A stretch of DNA of 64,000 bases from Flavobacterium xueshanense (GCF_900112975.1 NZ_FONQ01000001.1:248001-312000), one strand, 5' to 3'. Shown: positions 43,046 to 52,895, counted from the stretch's first letter. Notes: a model not told the origin generated them from the sequence alone. Translations and numbers: made by a program.

Positions 43046-43189
43046 AAGCTTCTTTTTGAGTGCTTGCATTTTTTGTATTAAAAATCTCTCAAATTAATTG
43101 CGCAACTAGTTGATTTTTTATATATGTAAGTATGAAATTCATCAACGGAAATAAGATGGCTCAGAAATACACTAAATTTTCTCGTTAAC

Positions 43190-43396
43190 GGATAGCGCGG
43201 TTTTGCAAACCGTGCCCATTCCAATTGGTAATTAAAACACTTAATCGGCAGGGAACAGAAGAAGTAAATCTAACAAAACTATTAAAAAAATCTGACGTGA
43301 TAACGTAAAAAAGCTATGCCGTTTTAAAAATATAGCTTTTCTGACTTGTTTTATCTGACCTCGTTGGTGGGCACGGTTTGCAAAACCGCGCTATCC
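43190..43396. mobile_element. 207-bp MITE-like element with perfect 29-bp inverted ends
   Basis: Positions 43190-43218 are the exact reverse complement of 43368-43396; the arms begin GGATAGCGCGGTTTTGC. The 149 bp between them have no ORF but contain AAAAAAGCTAT/ATAGCTTTT pairing and three TCTGAC words. No clear target-site duplication is seen. A non-autonomous transposable element is the simplest reading; a long cruciform-forming repeat is the alternative. Confidence 0.6.
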
Positions 43397-43652
43397 TTAG
43401 TGACGACATATATGATAGGTGGGGAAATTTTAAAAGCCAAATTATTAGTTGGACAAAAGAATGACCTCAACGCTACAGCGTGTTTATTGAAAAATAAATT
43501 TGTCGTTTAATCCTAATAAAACCCTCCCTTCTTTTTCACTTTAAAAGGTTTTCATATCAATTACAAACACCGTTACTTAAGAAAATGTAATGGTGTTTTT
43601 TTATTGCTACAATTTTGTATTTTGCAACAGCATTTAATTCTAAAATAAAAAC

Positions 43653-45104
43653 ATGAATACTAATCATACAGATATTATTATAATAGGAGCAGGTTTATCC
43701 GGTATAGGCGCCGCGTGTCATTTGTCACGCAAAAATCCAGACAAAAACTATATTATTTTAGAGGCAAGAGCTGAACTTGGAGGTACCTGGAGTTTGTTTC
43801 AATACCCTGGAATCCGTTCCGATTCGGATATGTATACTTTTGGCTATTCCTTTAAAACATGGGAAGATCAAAAGTCTTTCGCTGACGGACCTTCTATTTT
43901 AAAATACCTGAATGAAGCCGCAGACGAATATAAAGTGCGCGAGCATATTATCTACAATCAACGCGCTCTTTCTTATAACTTTGACACAGAAAAAAAATCA
44001 TGGACGGTCACTACCGTAAATATCGTCACGCAAGAAGAATCAGTTTACATGTGCCAGTTTATCTTTAGCTGTAGCGGCTATTATAATTATAACAAAGGAT
44101 ACACTCCTGAATTTAAGGATCAATCCCGTTTTGAAGGTAAAATAGTCCATCCGCAAAAATGGCCTGAAAAATTAGATGTTGCCAATAAAAAAGTGGTTAT
44201 AATTGGCAGCGGCGCCACTGCTGTTACCATCGTTCCGGAGCTTGCCGCCGAAGGTGCACAAGTTGTCATGCTGCAACGATCGCCAACCTATATTGCTGCT
44301 TTACCAAATAAAGACAAAATTGCTGCTCGCCTCAAAAGCCTGTTTCCAAAAAAAGTAGCCTATAGACTGATTCGTTATAAAAATATTTTCTACGCTATTG
44401 TCTTTTTTAATCTGTGCAAGTTCTTTCCGGAGGCAATGAAAAAATTCATCATAAAAGGGGCTAAAAAAGCTTTGGGTAACTTTCCCGTGGACCCTCATTT
44501 TATACCTAACTACAATCCATGGGAACAACGTTTTTGCATTGCGCCAAACGGAGATTTTTTTAGAGCCATCAGAAAAGGGAACGCATCGGTAGTTACTGAC
44601 CATATCGATTGTTTTATAGCAAATGGAATTTTACTAAAATCGGGGAAGGCACTGGCCGCCGACATTATAATCACCGCAACTGGACTTGATTTAGTGGCGT
44701 TTGGAGGCGTAAAAATTCAACTAGATTCGCAACCTTTTGATGTTTCTAAATCTTTTGTCTATAAAGGCCTCATGTTAAGCGAACTGCCCAACTTCTTTAT
44801 TTTTGTTGGCTATACCAATGCTTCGTGGACGTTGAAAAGTGACCTTACCAGCGAATATATATCTCGGGTTTTAAATTATTTGGACAAACACCATTATAAA
44901 GCGGTGCAGGCAAAAGTAGTCGAGACAAATTTAAAACCGGTTCCACTACTCAACCTGAATTCCGGCTACATTAACAGAGCAGCGAATACGCTTCCTAGTC
45001 AGGGAAACAAAGCACCTTGGCGTATTTACCAAAATTATGTGCTGGATTATAAAATGCTTCGCTTGGATGCCGTTAAAGACAAACGACTTACGTTTTTCAA
45101 GTAA
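43653..45104 (+). CDS. Flavin-containing monooxygenase, Baeyer-Villiger type
   Basis: A 483-residue FAD/NADPH monooxygenase. The FAD Rossmann motif GAGLSG is at residues 12-17 and the NADPH motif GSGATA at 185-190. Between them, F160-x-G162-x3-H166-x3-W170-P171 is a full match to the Baeyer-Villiger fingerprint FxGxxxHxxxWP. WSLFQYPGIRSDSDMYTFGY near 46-65 is also typical. It should insert oxygen next to ketones or oxidise heteroatoms; substrate unknown. It is monocistronic in an accessory region. Confidence 0.9.
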   Translation: MNTNHTDIIIIGAGLSGIGAACHLSRKNPDKNYIILEARAELGGTWSLFQYPGIRSDSDMYTFGYSFKTWEDQKSFADGPSILKYLNEAADEYKVREHIIYNQRALSYNFDTEKKSWTVTTVNIVTQEESVYMCQFIFSCSGYYNYNKGYTPEFKDQSRFEGKIVHPQKWPEKLDVANKKVVIIGSGATAVTIVPELAAEGAQVVMLQRSPTYIAALPNKDKIAARLKSLFPKKVAYRLIRYKNIFYAIVFFNLCKFFPEAMKKFIIKGAKKALGNFPVDPHFIPNYNPWEQRFCIAPNGDFFRAIRKGNASVVTDHIDCFIANGILLKSGKALAADIIITATGLDLVAFGGVKIQLDSQPFDVSKSFVYKGLMLSELPNFFIFVGYTNASWTLKSDLTSEYISRVLNYLDKHHYKAVQAKVVETNLKPVPLLNLNSGYINRAANTLPSQGNKAPWRIYQNYVLDYKMLRLDAVKDKRLTFFK

Positions 45105-45236
45105 AGAAGGTTCAAGAGTCCGGATAGTAAAGAATTGGGTATTAAAAATCCGAAAATAAATGGTATTTTAGCTCCAAGATCCTAACAAAACATAGGAACG
45201 TCATATAACATATTAATAATTTTCAAATTAAATAGA

Positions 45237-45608
45237 TTGAAAAAATATTTAAAATATCTCATTTCACTCTTTCTGGCTTTTGGCCTGATTGCAAATGATG
45301 GTACTTTAGACTCTCAATCAAATTCAGCAGATTACTATCAATTCTCGAACGTAATTCTTAGAAGAGAATTAAACTATAAGGGTTCAAAATTATATGTGTT
45401 CAATCAGGCAAATCCGTCTGAAAAAACATCATTCCTATTTCACTTTGTTTATCTCCAATTTCAAGATAGTTATAGTCTTCAAATTACGGTTCTGCTTAAA
45501 TTACAGACGTTACTTTATCAAAAAGTAAGTTCATTTACATCTGAATACATTTTTATAAATGAGATGATTACTTCCCGAAACTCCTATAAAAGTTTATACA
45601 CAGCCTAG
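45237..45608 (+). CDS. Hypothetical secreted protein with TTG start
   Basis: A 123-residue frame beginning at TTG 45237. The first 18 residues (MKKYLKYLISLFLAFGLI) look like a signal peptide. The remainder (SQSNSADYYQFSNVIL, KGSKLYVFNQANPSEKTSF) has no recognisable domain. No ATG gives the signal peptide, so the start depends on TTG. It is plausible but short, and could be a chance or decayed ORF. Confidence 0.5.
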   Translation: MKKYLKYLISLFLAFGLIANDGTLDSQSNSADYYQFSNVILRRELNYKGSKLYVFNQANPSEKTSFLFHFVYLQFQDSYSLQITVLLKLQTLLYQKVSSFTSEYIFINEMITSRNSYKSLYTA

Positions 45609-45684
45609 ATAATTCTTTCTACGCATTTATGCAATTCCATGCATAAAGATGATACCAAATGTCTAATCATTTATCATTTACAAA

Positions 45685-45864
45685 ATGTATAAACACAACA
45701 ACAAACCACGTTTAGAGCAATCTAAACGCCCTGTTCTTTGGGTAAAAAGAAAAATCATTCTAATCATTACCGCATTTATGATCGGAATGTCAAACGGAAT
45801 GAACGTGGGAGACCATACGATTAACGGAAATCAAAATCACACGGAACAACATAAAAAAGATTGA
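45685..45864 (+). CDS. 59-residue protein with one hydrophobic segment
   Basis: MYKHNNKPRLEQSKRP, then a hydrophobic helix (KIILIITAFMIGMS, about residues 23-36), then a His/Asn-rich tail (NGNQNHTEQHKKD). The basic N-terminus and single helix suggest a small membrane peptide. A hairpin terminator follows within 35 bp, supporting a transcribed gene. No family recognised. Confidence 0.5.
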   Translation: MYKHNNKPRLEQSKRPVLWVKRKIILIITAFMIGMSNGMNVGDHTINGNQNHTEQHKKD

Positions 45865-45895
45865 TTTGATTCTTGCAAATATACTGCGCGACAGT

Positions 45896-45936
45896 AAATC
45901 AAAAAAGCTAGGAGTAAAACCTAGCTTTTTTCATCT
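45896..45936 (+). terminator. Terminator after the 59-residue ORF
   Basis: AAAAAAGCTAGG pairs with CCTAGCTTTTTT around a short loop. Confidence 0.75.
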
Positions 45937-46036
45937 TATAAAACACCAAGCTCCGCAAAGTGTTGAGTATTAGCAAACCCTAAGAACTATGAAATCGGTT
46001 TTGCAAACGCAATTTTGAGGGATAATCCCTAACTGT

Positions 46037-46210
46037 TTAAACTCCTCGTACAGTCGTTCCTAATGCCAAAACAACGAAACCAATAAGCAATAGTGTGAAA
46101 CTATGTTCTGTTAAAACCTGCACTTTTGCAAAATGTCCGATGATTCCAAGTATACCGAAAATCAAACCTATAATCCAGGTAATTTTCTTTGGTGCTGAAG
46201 GGTTATTCAT
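46037..46210 (-). CDS. Small two-helix membrane protein
   Basis: A 57-residue frame (MNNPSAPKKITW start) with two hydrophobic helices, about residues 12-26 (IIGLIFGILGIIGHF) and 38-50 (FTLLLIGFVVLALG). This small-protein pattern is common in Bacteroidota but unnamed. Upstream (46211-46586, 376 bp) I see only AT-rich DNA with no firm feature. Confidence 0.65.
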   Translation of the reverse strand: MNNPSAPKKITWIIGLIFGILGIIGHFAKVQVLTEHSFTLLLIGFVVLALGTTVRGV

Positions 46211-46586
46211 ATGTATAATTTAAAGTTGTTCCGAACTTAATATGTTTCGGTAAAGTAAAAATATCATTATAAATCTGACTAAATGTAACACAATTAAAGA
46301 CTATCATTACAACATTCACATATTTTTAGCAAATATGTTACACAAACGTCACTAGCCTTGTGTTTTTTTTTAAAATTATATTATAAAATACAAACACCAT
46401 TAGCTCTCCAGACTTTAAACCATTTTATTGTTGATTCTATTTTACAAATCTAAAGAACAACGTGCAGTAATCTAAAAAATCAACTTCAATTTTTTAGTAA
46501 AAATGGAATAATATTTTGATTAGTATTAACACCTGTAAGTATTTAAAGCTAAGAAACAATTAGCAATTAAAATTTGAAATTCAAAA

Positions 46587-46973
46587 CTACAATTGTTCTA
46601 GTACTTTCTTTAATCGATCTCTAATTTCTGTTGCGATTTCAACAAGTCCCTTATTTTCAACTGCCAGCATGGAAGCTGCAGGATCAACCGCAGATACTTC
46701 TATCTGGCCAGCCACTTTCTCTTGAACAATTACATTACAAGGCAACATTGTACCTATTTTATCTTCTGTCAACAAAGCTTTGTAAGCAAATAACGGGTTA
46801 CAAGCGCCCAGTATGGTATAATTATAAAAGTCTACATCCAATTTTTTCTTTAAAGTCGCTTTCAAATCAATTTCTGTCAATATTCCGAATCCTTCTTTTT
46901 TGAGTGCTTCTGTAACTTTTTGAATCGCATTTTCGAAACTGTCTGTAATTGTTTTACTAAAATAATATTCCAT
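46587..46973 (-). CDS. DUF302 domain protein
   Basis: A 128-residue protein matching DUF302: FENAIQKVTEALKKEGFGILTEID at the N-terminus, then YTILGACNPLFAYKAL and LPCNVIVQEK with conserved Cys residues (C58 and C79). No signal peptide. DUF302 proteins are small beta-alpha folds often found beside metal or sulfur stress genes; the mechanism is unknown. It closes the copper cluster on the minus strand. Confidence 0.85.
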   Translation of the reverse strand: MEYYFSKTITDSFENAIQKVTEALKKEGFGILTEIDLKATLKKKLDVDFYNYTILGACNPLFAYKALLTEDKIGTMLPCNVIVQEKVAGQIEVSAVDPAASMLAVENKGLVEIATEIRDRLKKVLEQL

Positions 46974-47034
46974 GATTGTTTTATTTTTATAAGTTAAAAT
47001 CTATTTCAATTAATTATTGAGTTCTAATTCAATA

Positions 47035-47172
47035 TCACTTTCTTTTCCTGTATCTGTGAGCTGCCACCAATAATGCCAGTCCTAAAACGATTATTGAAAA
47101 CCACCAAAAAATATGTATCCCCATAAACATGTAAGATCCCAAGTGCATTTCTCCATTATCGTTATTCAACAT
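47035..47172 (-). CDS. 45-residue membrane peptide in the copper cluster
   Basis: MLNNDNGEMHLGSYMF followed by a single helix (GIHIFWWFSIIVLGLALLVAA, residues 18-38) and a basic tail RYRKRK. It lies between the multicopper oxidase and DUF302 genes on the same strand. Met, His and Trp residues at the membrane edge could suit metal handling, but that is inference. Confidence 0.55.
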   Translation of the reverse strand: MLNNDNGEMHLGSYMFMGIHIFWWFSIIVLGLALLVAAHRYRKRK

Positions 47173-47284
47173 AATTGATATTTTAAATATTAAACAAAAT
47201 TTTAAACAACAAAAGACACAAAATCTGCAATGTACCCAAAATGTGCAAAATATTTCTCCCGCGATAAATCGCTTCTTCTATCTT

Positions 47285-49930
47285 TTAATAATTGAGATTC
47301 AATCCAAAACCTAATCCCATATCGCTATCATAATGAGTTGTAATTCCAAAATTTCTCTTGACAATATAACGCAAACCCGCCATGTATTCTCTATCGGTAT
47401 TCCACATTAAATTCATGCGCAATCTTTTGGAAACCGGTATATCCATACGTTCAAATTGCAACCTGAAATTTCCATCGGTATAGACTTCAGCTTGTGCTTT
47501 GATGAGCATTGGCAATATATATTCGACTCCGGCACTGAAAACAGCCCGATTGTCTTTGGTATTAGATTGACCAAAAAGATTTTCTTCCATTGCCCCCATT
47601 TCCATTTTTCGATACCGCCAGTCAAAACCGATGAACGGCATTAACCATTGCATTTTCCCGATGTATCGTCCAATGTGTGTTTCAGTTTCATAACCGTGTT
47701 CATCGGTATAACCCAAACGCCATTCGGTACCAATACTCCAACGCGTGTTTTGAATCATCAGCATTCCATCATTTCCGTTGGTGGCAAAATCATTTTCGGC
47801 CATCACATGAAAAGCTCTGTCATCAGCGAATAATTTGCGTTGCGCTAATTTTGGATTTGGAATCAAAGGATTGGGCTCTTGATTTTCATAACTAAAAACC
47901 CGACCCATTCCCGCCATCATGTGATAGAGAATGTGACAATGAAAAAACCAATCGCCTTTCGCATTCGCATTAAACTCAATCGTATCGGTTTCCATGGGCA
48001 TAATGTCAATGATGTTTTTCATGGGAGCAAACTCTTCCTGACCATTCAGGACCCTAAAATCATGTCCGTGTAAATGCATCGGGTGGCGCATCATGGAGCC
48101 ATTAAAGAGTACAACTCGAACATTCTCTCCTTTTTTAATTAGTATTTTATCGGCTTCCGAAACCACTTTATTGTCCAGACTCCACACGTACCGATTCATG
48201 TTTCCTGATAATTCAAACCGCAATTCTTTTACGGGCGCGTCTTTTGGCAAGGTTGTTTTAGTAGGTGATTTCAGCATCGCATAATTTAAGGTAGTAATAT
48301 CAGATAATGCATTACTATTATAATCCTCCTCCGTCATTTTCATATTATCCATCTTTGGAGAGGTTTCCTCCATTTTCATTTTTCCCATATCATGAGACGA
48401 ATGATCCATTTCAACGTCTTTTTGCGTTCCTTCTTTAGAATCTATCGGCCCCGTGATTTCAGGATACATTACTACATTCATATCCATTTGGTTCAGTGAC
48501 ATTTTCATTCCCATATCATCTAAATCGCCATTCATTTTCATCATGCCGTTCATCATTTTCATCCCTTCAAAATATTTTAATTTTGGCAAAGGCGACATCA
48601 GTTGTTTCACACCATCCCCTAAATATAAAGAAGCGGATTTTGTGCGATCTTCAGAAGTGACTAAAAATTCAAAAGCAGTCTTTTCGGCAGGTATCGTAAC
48701 GACAACATCATAGGTTTCAGATACCGCAACAATCAGACGATCCACTTCAACTGGCTCCACATCATTTCCATCACTGGCAACAACTGTGATTTTTCCACCT
48801 GCATAATTCAGCCAAAAATAGGTAGAAGCGCCACCATTGGCAATTCGCAACCTCACTTTATCGCCCGCTTTGAACTGCGAAAGTTGACTTTCATTTTTGC
48901 CGTTAATCAAAAACTTATTGTAATATACATCGCTTACATCCATCGCATTCATTCGTTTCCATTCGTTGGCAACTTTGGTCTTAAAATGTCCCGCTTTAAT
49001 GGCTTCTGCATAACTTTGTGTTGTTCCTTTTTGAATCGCAAACCAATCGGTTGCGTTGTGCAGCATCCGATGGACATTTTTTGGATTCAAATCCGTCCAT
49101 TCACTCAAAATGATTGGCACCGTTGGTAAATCATCAATTCCTGTTCTAAAAGTTGGGTCTTCATTTCTTTTATTCATGATAAAAGAACCATACATACCAA
49201 TTTGTTCCTGCAAACCCGTGTGGCTGTGATACCAATGCGTTCCATGTTGAATTATAGGGAATGTATATTTGTGTACCGTATGTGGTTTAATTGGCATTTG
49301 GGTCAAATTGGGCACACCATCTTCTTTATTGGGCAAAAACAATCCGTGCCAGTGCAACGAAGTCTCTTCATCCAACTCATTATGCACATAGATTTCGGCA
49401 ATATCTCCTTCAGTAAAAGTAAGTGTTGGCATCGGAATCTGTCCGTTTACGGCAATCGCTCTTTTGGGATTATCACCAAAAGTGACAATGGTGTCTCGAA
49501 CATATAAATCATAACGCACGGTTCTTGAAGGAGCGTTTTTCGCTGTTCTTTTAACCGGTTCTTCTTTGAGTTTATTGTTATCTGCGGGAACATTTGTATG
49601 ATTTTGAGGCACATCCTCACGTGTTGCATTAGATTGATTACCGCTGGTTCGCAACGGCATTCGATTTTTACCAATTGCTTTTGGTGCCTGTTTTTTGGCG
49701 CCTGCTTTTTTTACTGATTTGGCTTTTTCCTTGATTAAATCCATGCCACACTTTGGGCATTTTCCAGGTTTACTGGCATGAATTTCCGGGTGCATTACAC
49801 AAGTGTACGTTACAGGTTGTGCCTGAAGAATGGATGCTTTTCGGGAAATGGCATTTCCACTTTTATTTTCTGCTATTGCAAAAAGAGGAATAAGCATCAG
49901 GAATAAAACTAATAAGATCGTATTTTTCAT
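47285..49930 (-). CDS. Multicopper oxidase (CopA/PcoA type) with N-terminal metal-binding and C-terminal CopB-like domains
   Basis: An 881-residue exported protein. Residues 1-20 are a signal peptide. A heavy-metal-binding module (TCVMHPEI...CPKCGMDL) is at 43-65. The three-domain oxidase (about 130-690) has copper motifs HWHGLFLP, HWYHSHTGLQ, HPMHLHGHDF and HCHILYHMMAGM, all intact. A Met/His-rich insert lies at about 455-540. Residues 701-881 are a beta-strand-rich tail resembling outer-membrane CopB. It would oxidise Cu(I) in the periplasm. It follows copA after 38 bp. The tail looks like a fusion of two normally separate genes. Confidence 0.88.
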   Translation of the reverse strand: MKNTILLVLFLMLIPLFAIAENKSGNAISRKASILQAQPVTYTCVMHPEIHASKPGKCPKCGMDLIKEKAKSVKKAGAKKQAPKAIGKNRMPLRTSGNQSNATREDVPQNHTNVPADNNKLKEEPVKRTAKNAPSRTVRYDLYVRDTIVTFGDNPKRAIAVNGQIPMPTLTFTEGDIAEIYVHNELDEETSLHWHGLFLPNKEDGVPNLTQMPIKPHTVHKYTFPIIQHGTHWYHSHTGLQEQIGMYGSFIMNKRNEDPTFRTGIDDLPTVPIILSEWTDLNPKNVHRMLHNATDWFAIQKGTTQSYAEAIKAGHFKTKVANEWKRMNAMDVSDVYYNKFLINGKNESQLSQFKAGDKVRLRIANGGASTYFWLNYAGGKITVVASDGNDVEPVEVDRLIVAVSETYDVVVTIPAEKTAFEFLVTSEDRTKSASLYLGDGVKQLMSPLPKLKYFEGMKMMNGMMKMNGDLDDMGMKMSLNQMDMNVVMYPEITGPIDSKEGTQKDVEMDHSSHDMGKMKMEETSPKMDNMKMTEEDYNSNALSDITTLNYAMLKSPTKTTLPKDAPVKELRFELSGNMNRYVWSLDNKVVSEADKILIKKGENVRVVLFNGSMMRHPMHLHGHDFRVLNGQEEFAPMKNIIDIMPMETDTIEFNANAKGDWFFHCHILYHMMAGMGRVFSYENQEPNPLIPNPKLAQRKLFADDRAFHVMAENDFATNGNDGMLMIQNTRWSIGTEWRLGYTDEHGYETETHIGRYIGKMQWLMPFIGFDWRYRKMEMGAMEENLFGQSNTKDNRAVFSAGVEYILPMLIKAQAEVYTDGNFRLQFERMDIPVSKRLRMNLMWNTDREYMAGLRYIVKRNFGITTHYDSDMGLGFGLNLNY

Positions 49931-49968
49931 ATTTTTTAATTTATAAATAAACTTTGAAATATTTTCAT

Positions 49969-52506
49969 TTAAAGTTTTAAACCACGCAATCTTAATGCAT
50001 TTGCAATTACTGAAACCGAGCTAAAACTCATGGCCAAAGCCGCAATCATTGGCGAAAGCAGCACTCCAAAAAACGGATACAAAACACCCGCCGCAATTGG
50101 AATTCCCAGTACATTGTAGAAAAAAGCAAAAAATAGGTTTTGTTTTATATTTCGCATTACCGCGTGACTTAAATTTTTGGCTTTTACTATGCCTTGTAAA
50201 TCCCCTTTCACCAAAGTTATTTTCGCACTTTCTATCGCCACATCAGTTCCTGTTCCCATGGCAATTCCGACATCAGCTTGCGCCAAAGCCGGAGCATCGT
50301 TGATTCCGTCACCTGCCATAGCTACAATTTTTCCTTCCGATTGCAATCGTTTTATTTCTTTCAGCTTGTCTTCCGGCAAACAACCCGCTTTGTAAGAACT
50401 TAAATTCAGTTCCGCAGCCACAGCCTTTGCCGTGTTTTCATTGTCGCCTGTTAGCATAATTACTTCCACACCCTGACGAATTAATTCTTTAATGGCTGTA
50501 ACACTTGTTGCTTTTATCGCATCTGTAATTGATACAAATCCCACTGCAATTCCGTTAACAGAAATATAAGAAACGGTTTTCCCTAGTTTTTGCTCAGCAA
50601 TAATTTGATTTTCCAATTCTGCAGAAACCGTGGCATTCACTTGTTCCATCAATTTTTTATTTCCCAGCGCCACTTTATTATTAGTTACTGTTCCAATCAC
50701 GCCTTTGCCTGAAATTGCTTCAAAATCCTTTACTTCTATTAAAGTGACTTCTTTCGCTTTCGCAAAATTGACTACGGCTTGCGCCAAAGGATGTTCGCTG
50801 TACTGATTTAAAGATGCGATGCTTTGCAATAGCTCATTTTCGTCATTTTGCAGGGAAAATACTTTTTCAACAGAAGGTTTCCCTTCGGTAATTGTTCCTG
50901 TTTTGTCGGTAATTAAGACATTTACTTTGTTCATGTTTTCCAGTGCTTCGGCGTTTTTAATCAAAACTCCCGATTGAGCCCCTTTTCCAACACCAACCAT
51001 CACTGACATAGGCGTAGCCAAGCCCAAAGCGCAAGGACACGCAATTATCAATATCGCAATAGCGTTAATAAATCCAAAAACCATTGCAGGTTCAGGACCA
51101 AATTGCGACCAAACAAAAAAGGTTATTATGGAAACCCCAACTACAATTGGCACAAAATATTTAGCAATTTTATCCGCTAATTTTTGGATTGGTGCTCTGG
51201 AACGACTCGCATCATTTACCATCTTTACGATTTGCGAAAGCAAGGTTTCCGAACCAACTTTCTCGGCAATCATGACAAAGGATTTATTTCCGTTTATGGT
51301 TCCCGCTATAACGAAATCCTCTATTTTTTTATCAACGGGAATAGGTTCTCCTGAAATCATCGATTCATCAATAGTACTTTCTCCATCGGTAATTTTTCCA
51401 TCCACTGGAATTTTATCTCCCGGTTTTACACGCAACAAATCTCCTTTTTTGATATCATGAATTGAAATTACTTTATCAGCTCCATTGCTAACCAAAGTGG
51501 CTTCGGTTGGTGCTAATTTTAACAATTCTTTTATCGCACCACTGGTTCGACTGTGCGCTCTGGCTTCTAACAATTGCCCTAATAAAACCAATGTCAATAT
51601 GACTGTCGTTGCTTCAAAATAAAGATGCACCGCTCCATTATGCGTTTTGAATTCGTCGGGGAACATAGCCGGGAAAAATAATCCAAATAAACTAAATAAG
51701 AAAGCGACTCCAGAACCAATTCCAATCAACGTAAACATATTGAGATTCCAAGTAACAATGGATTTCCATGCACGCTCAAAAAACATCCAACACGCATAAA
51801 AAACGACTGGAAGCGACAAAATTAGTTGTACCCAATTCCACTTTTCTAAATCCATAATTTTCATTATTGGATTATTCGAAATCATATCTGACATGGCAAT
51901 TATGAAAATGGGAACAGTACAAACTACCGCTATTTTCATTTTGCGCACCAAATCATTATACACCTTATTTTCTTCAGAATCGGTGGGTTCCATTGGCACT
52001 AAATCCATTCCACATATGGGACAAGAACCCGGACCTTCTTTGACAACTTCGGGATGCATGGGACAAGTATACATTGTTTTACTACTTGCCAATTCTGCTT
52101 CTTTAACTAAATCCATTCCACAAACCGGACAATCTCCCGGTTTATTATACACCTTTTCACCCTCACAATGCATCGGGCAATAATATGTTCCCGGTACATT
52201 ATTCGGTGAAGTAACTTTTGACTCTTCTGGTGGTTTATTCGAACCGCAACATGCTTTTATTGGAGGTTTATTTGATAGTTCTAAAACAGTATCGATTGGG
52301 GATTCCATAGAAATGGAATATTTGCCAGCTTTGGAAAGCGTTTCTTGTAACTGAACTAATGGGATATGCTCTTTCATTATTAAGGTAGCAATTGGCGGAT
52401 CTAGAGAAACAGTTGCTTCAACGCCCGCAATGCTATTTAATGTCTTTTCAACTGATGAACGACAGCCATTACATGTCATTCCCATTATATGGTAGGTGTG
52501 TTTCAT
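49969..52506 (-). CDS. copA: Copper-exporting P-type ATPase
   Basis: An 845-residue P1B ATPase. An HMA domain (MTCNGC, residues 10-15) is followed by two heavy-metal-binding modules (YCPMHCEG...CPVCGMDL, 109-133; TCPMHPE...CPICGMDL, 147-169). The membrane motif C490-P-C492 defines Cu+/Ag+ transport. DKTGTITEG (phosphorylation), MLTGDNENTAKA and GDGINDAPALAQADVGIAMG (hinge) are complete. It pumps Cu(I) from the cytoplasm to the periplasm, where the adjacent oxidase could act. The double metal-binding module is unusual relative to plain CopA. Confidence 0.94.
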   Translation of the reverse strand: MKHTYHIMGMTCNGCRSSVEKTLNSIAGVEATVSLDPPIATLIMKEHIPLVQLQETLSKAGKYSISMESPIDTVLELSNKPPIKACCGSNKPPEESKVTSPNNVPGTYYCPMHCEGEKVYNKPGDCPVCGMDLVKEAELASSKTMYTCPMHPEVVKEGPGSCPICGMDLVPMEPTDSEENKVYNDLVRKMKIAVVCTVPIFIIAMSDMISNNPIMKIMDLEKWNWVQLILSLPVVFYACWMFFERAWKSIVTWNLNMFTLIGIGSGVAFLFSLFGLFFPAMFPDEFKTHNGAVHLYFEATTVILTLVLLGQLLEARAHSRTSGAIKELLKLAPTEATLVSNGADKVISIHDIKKGDLLRVKPGDKIPVDGKITDGESTIDESMISGEPIPVDKKIEDFVIAGTINGNKSFVMIAEKVGSETLLSQIVKMVNDASRSRAPIQKLADKIAKYFVPIVVGVSIITFFVWSQFGPEPAMVFGFINAIAILIIACPCALGLATPMSVMVGVGKGAQSGVLIKNAEALENMNKVNVLITDKTGTITEGKPSVEKVFSLQNDENELLQSIASLNQYSEHPLAQAVVNFAKAKEVTLIEVKDFEAISGKGVIGTVTNNKVALGNKKLMEQVNATVSAELENQIIAEQKLGKTVSYISVNGIAVGFVSITDAIKATSVTAIKELIRQGVEVIMLTGDNENTAKAVAAELNLSSYKAGCLPEDKLKEIKRLQSEGKIVAMAGDGINDAPALAQADVGIAMGTGTDVAIESAKITLVKGDLQGIVKAKNLSHAVMRNIKQNLFFAFFYNVLGIPIAAGVLYPFFGVLLSPMIAALAMSFSSVSVIANALRLRGLKL

Positions 52507-52583
52507 TTGAGTTTGAATTGAAACAACCTTACCGTTTTTTAAGTTGTAAGGTTGTTTAGATTTACATAAGATGAAATCCTTAT

Positions 52584-52895
52584 TTATTTGCTGTTGTTTG
52601 TGCCGGTTTCAGTTACTGGCTCTGTTAACTTCATACCACATTTGGGGCATTTATCATTCAGTTTGCCTTGAACTTCGGGATGCATCGGACAAGCATACAT
52701 TGCTACATTATTTTTCATCATTTTTGTGTTATTGCCCATAATGGTTGAATCACTGTGCATCACCGTGTCAGAATTCATGATACCAGTGCTATCATCCATC
52801 ATACGAGAATCAGTATTTGAATTTTCTTTGTTCTTTTGGTTACAGGAAACCATTACAATAGTCGTCATTAGGGCTAAAAAAAATATTTTTTTCAT
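52584..52895 (-). CDS. Heavy-metal-binding lipoprotein
   Basis: A 103-residue lipoprotein (lipobox MVSC, Cys at residue 18) with a Met/Asp/Ser-rich linker. One C-terminal metal-binding module reads YACPMHPEVQGKLNDKCPKCGMKL, residues about 68-91. The last residues are TETGTNNSK. It probably buffers periplasmic copper. It is the gene just upstream of copA on the same strand. Confidence 0.82.
   Translation of the reverse strand: MKKIFFLALMTTIVMVSCNQKNKENSNTDSRMMDDSTGIMNSDTVMHSDSTIMGNNTKMMKNNVAMYACPMHPEVQGKLNDKCPKCGMKLTEPVTETGTNNSK

Noticed and set aside
47456..49507. Several plus-strand ORFs of 60-101 codons inside the multicopper oxidase gene
   Set aside because: They are antisense shadows of a strongly conserved coding sequence, with no signal peptide or domain of their own.
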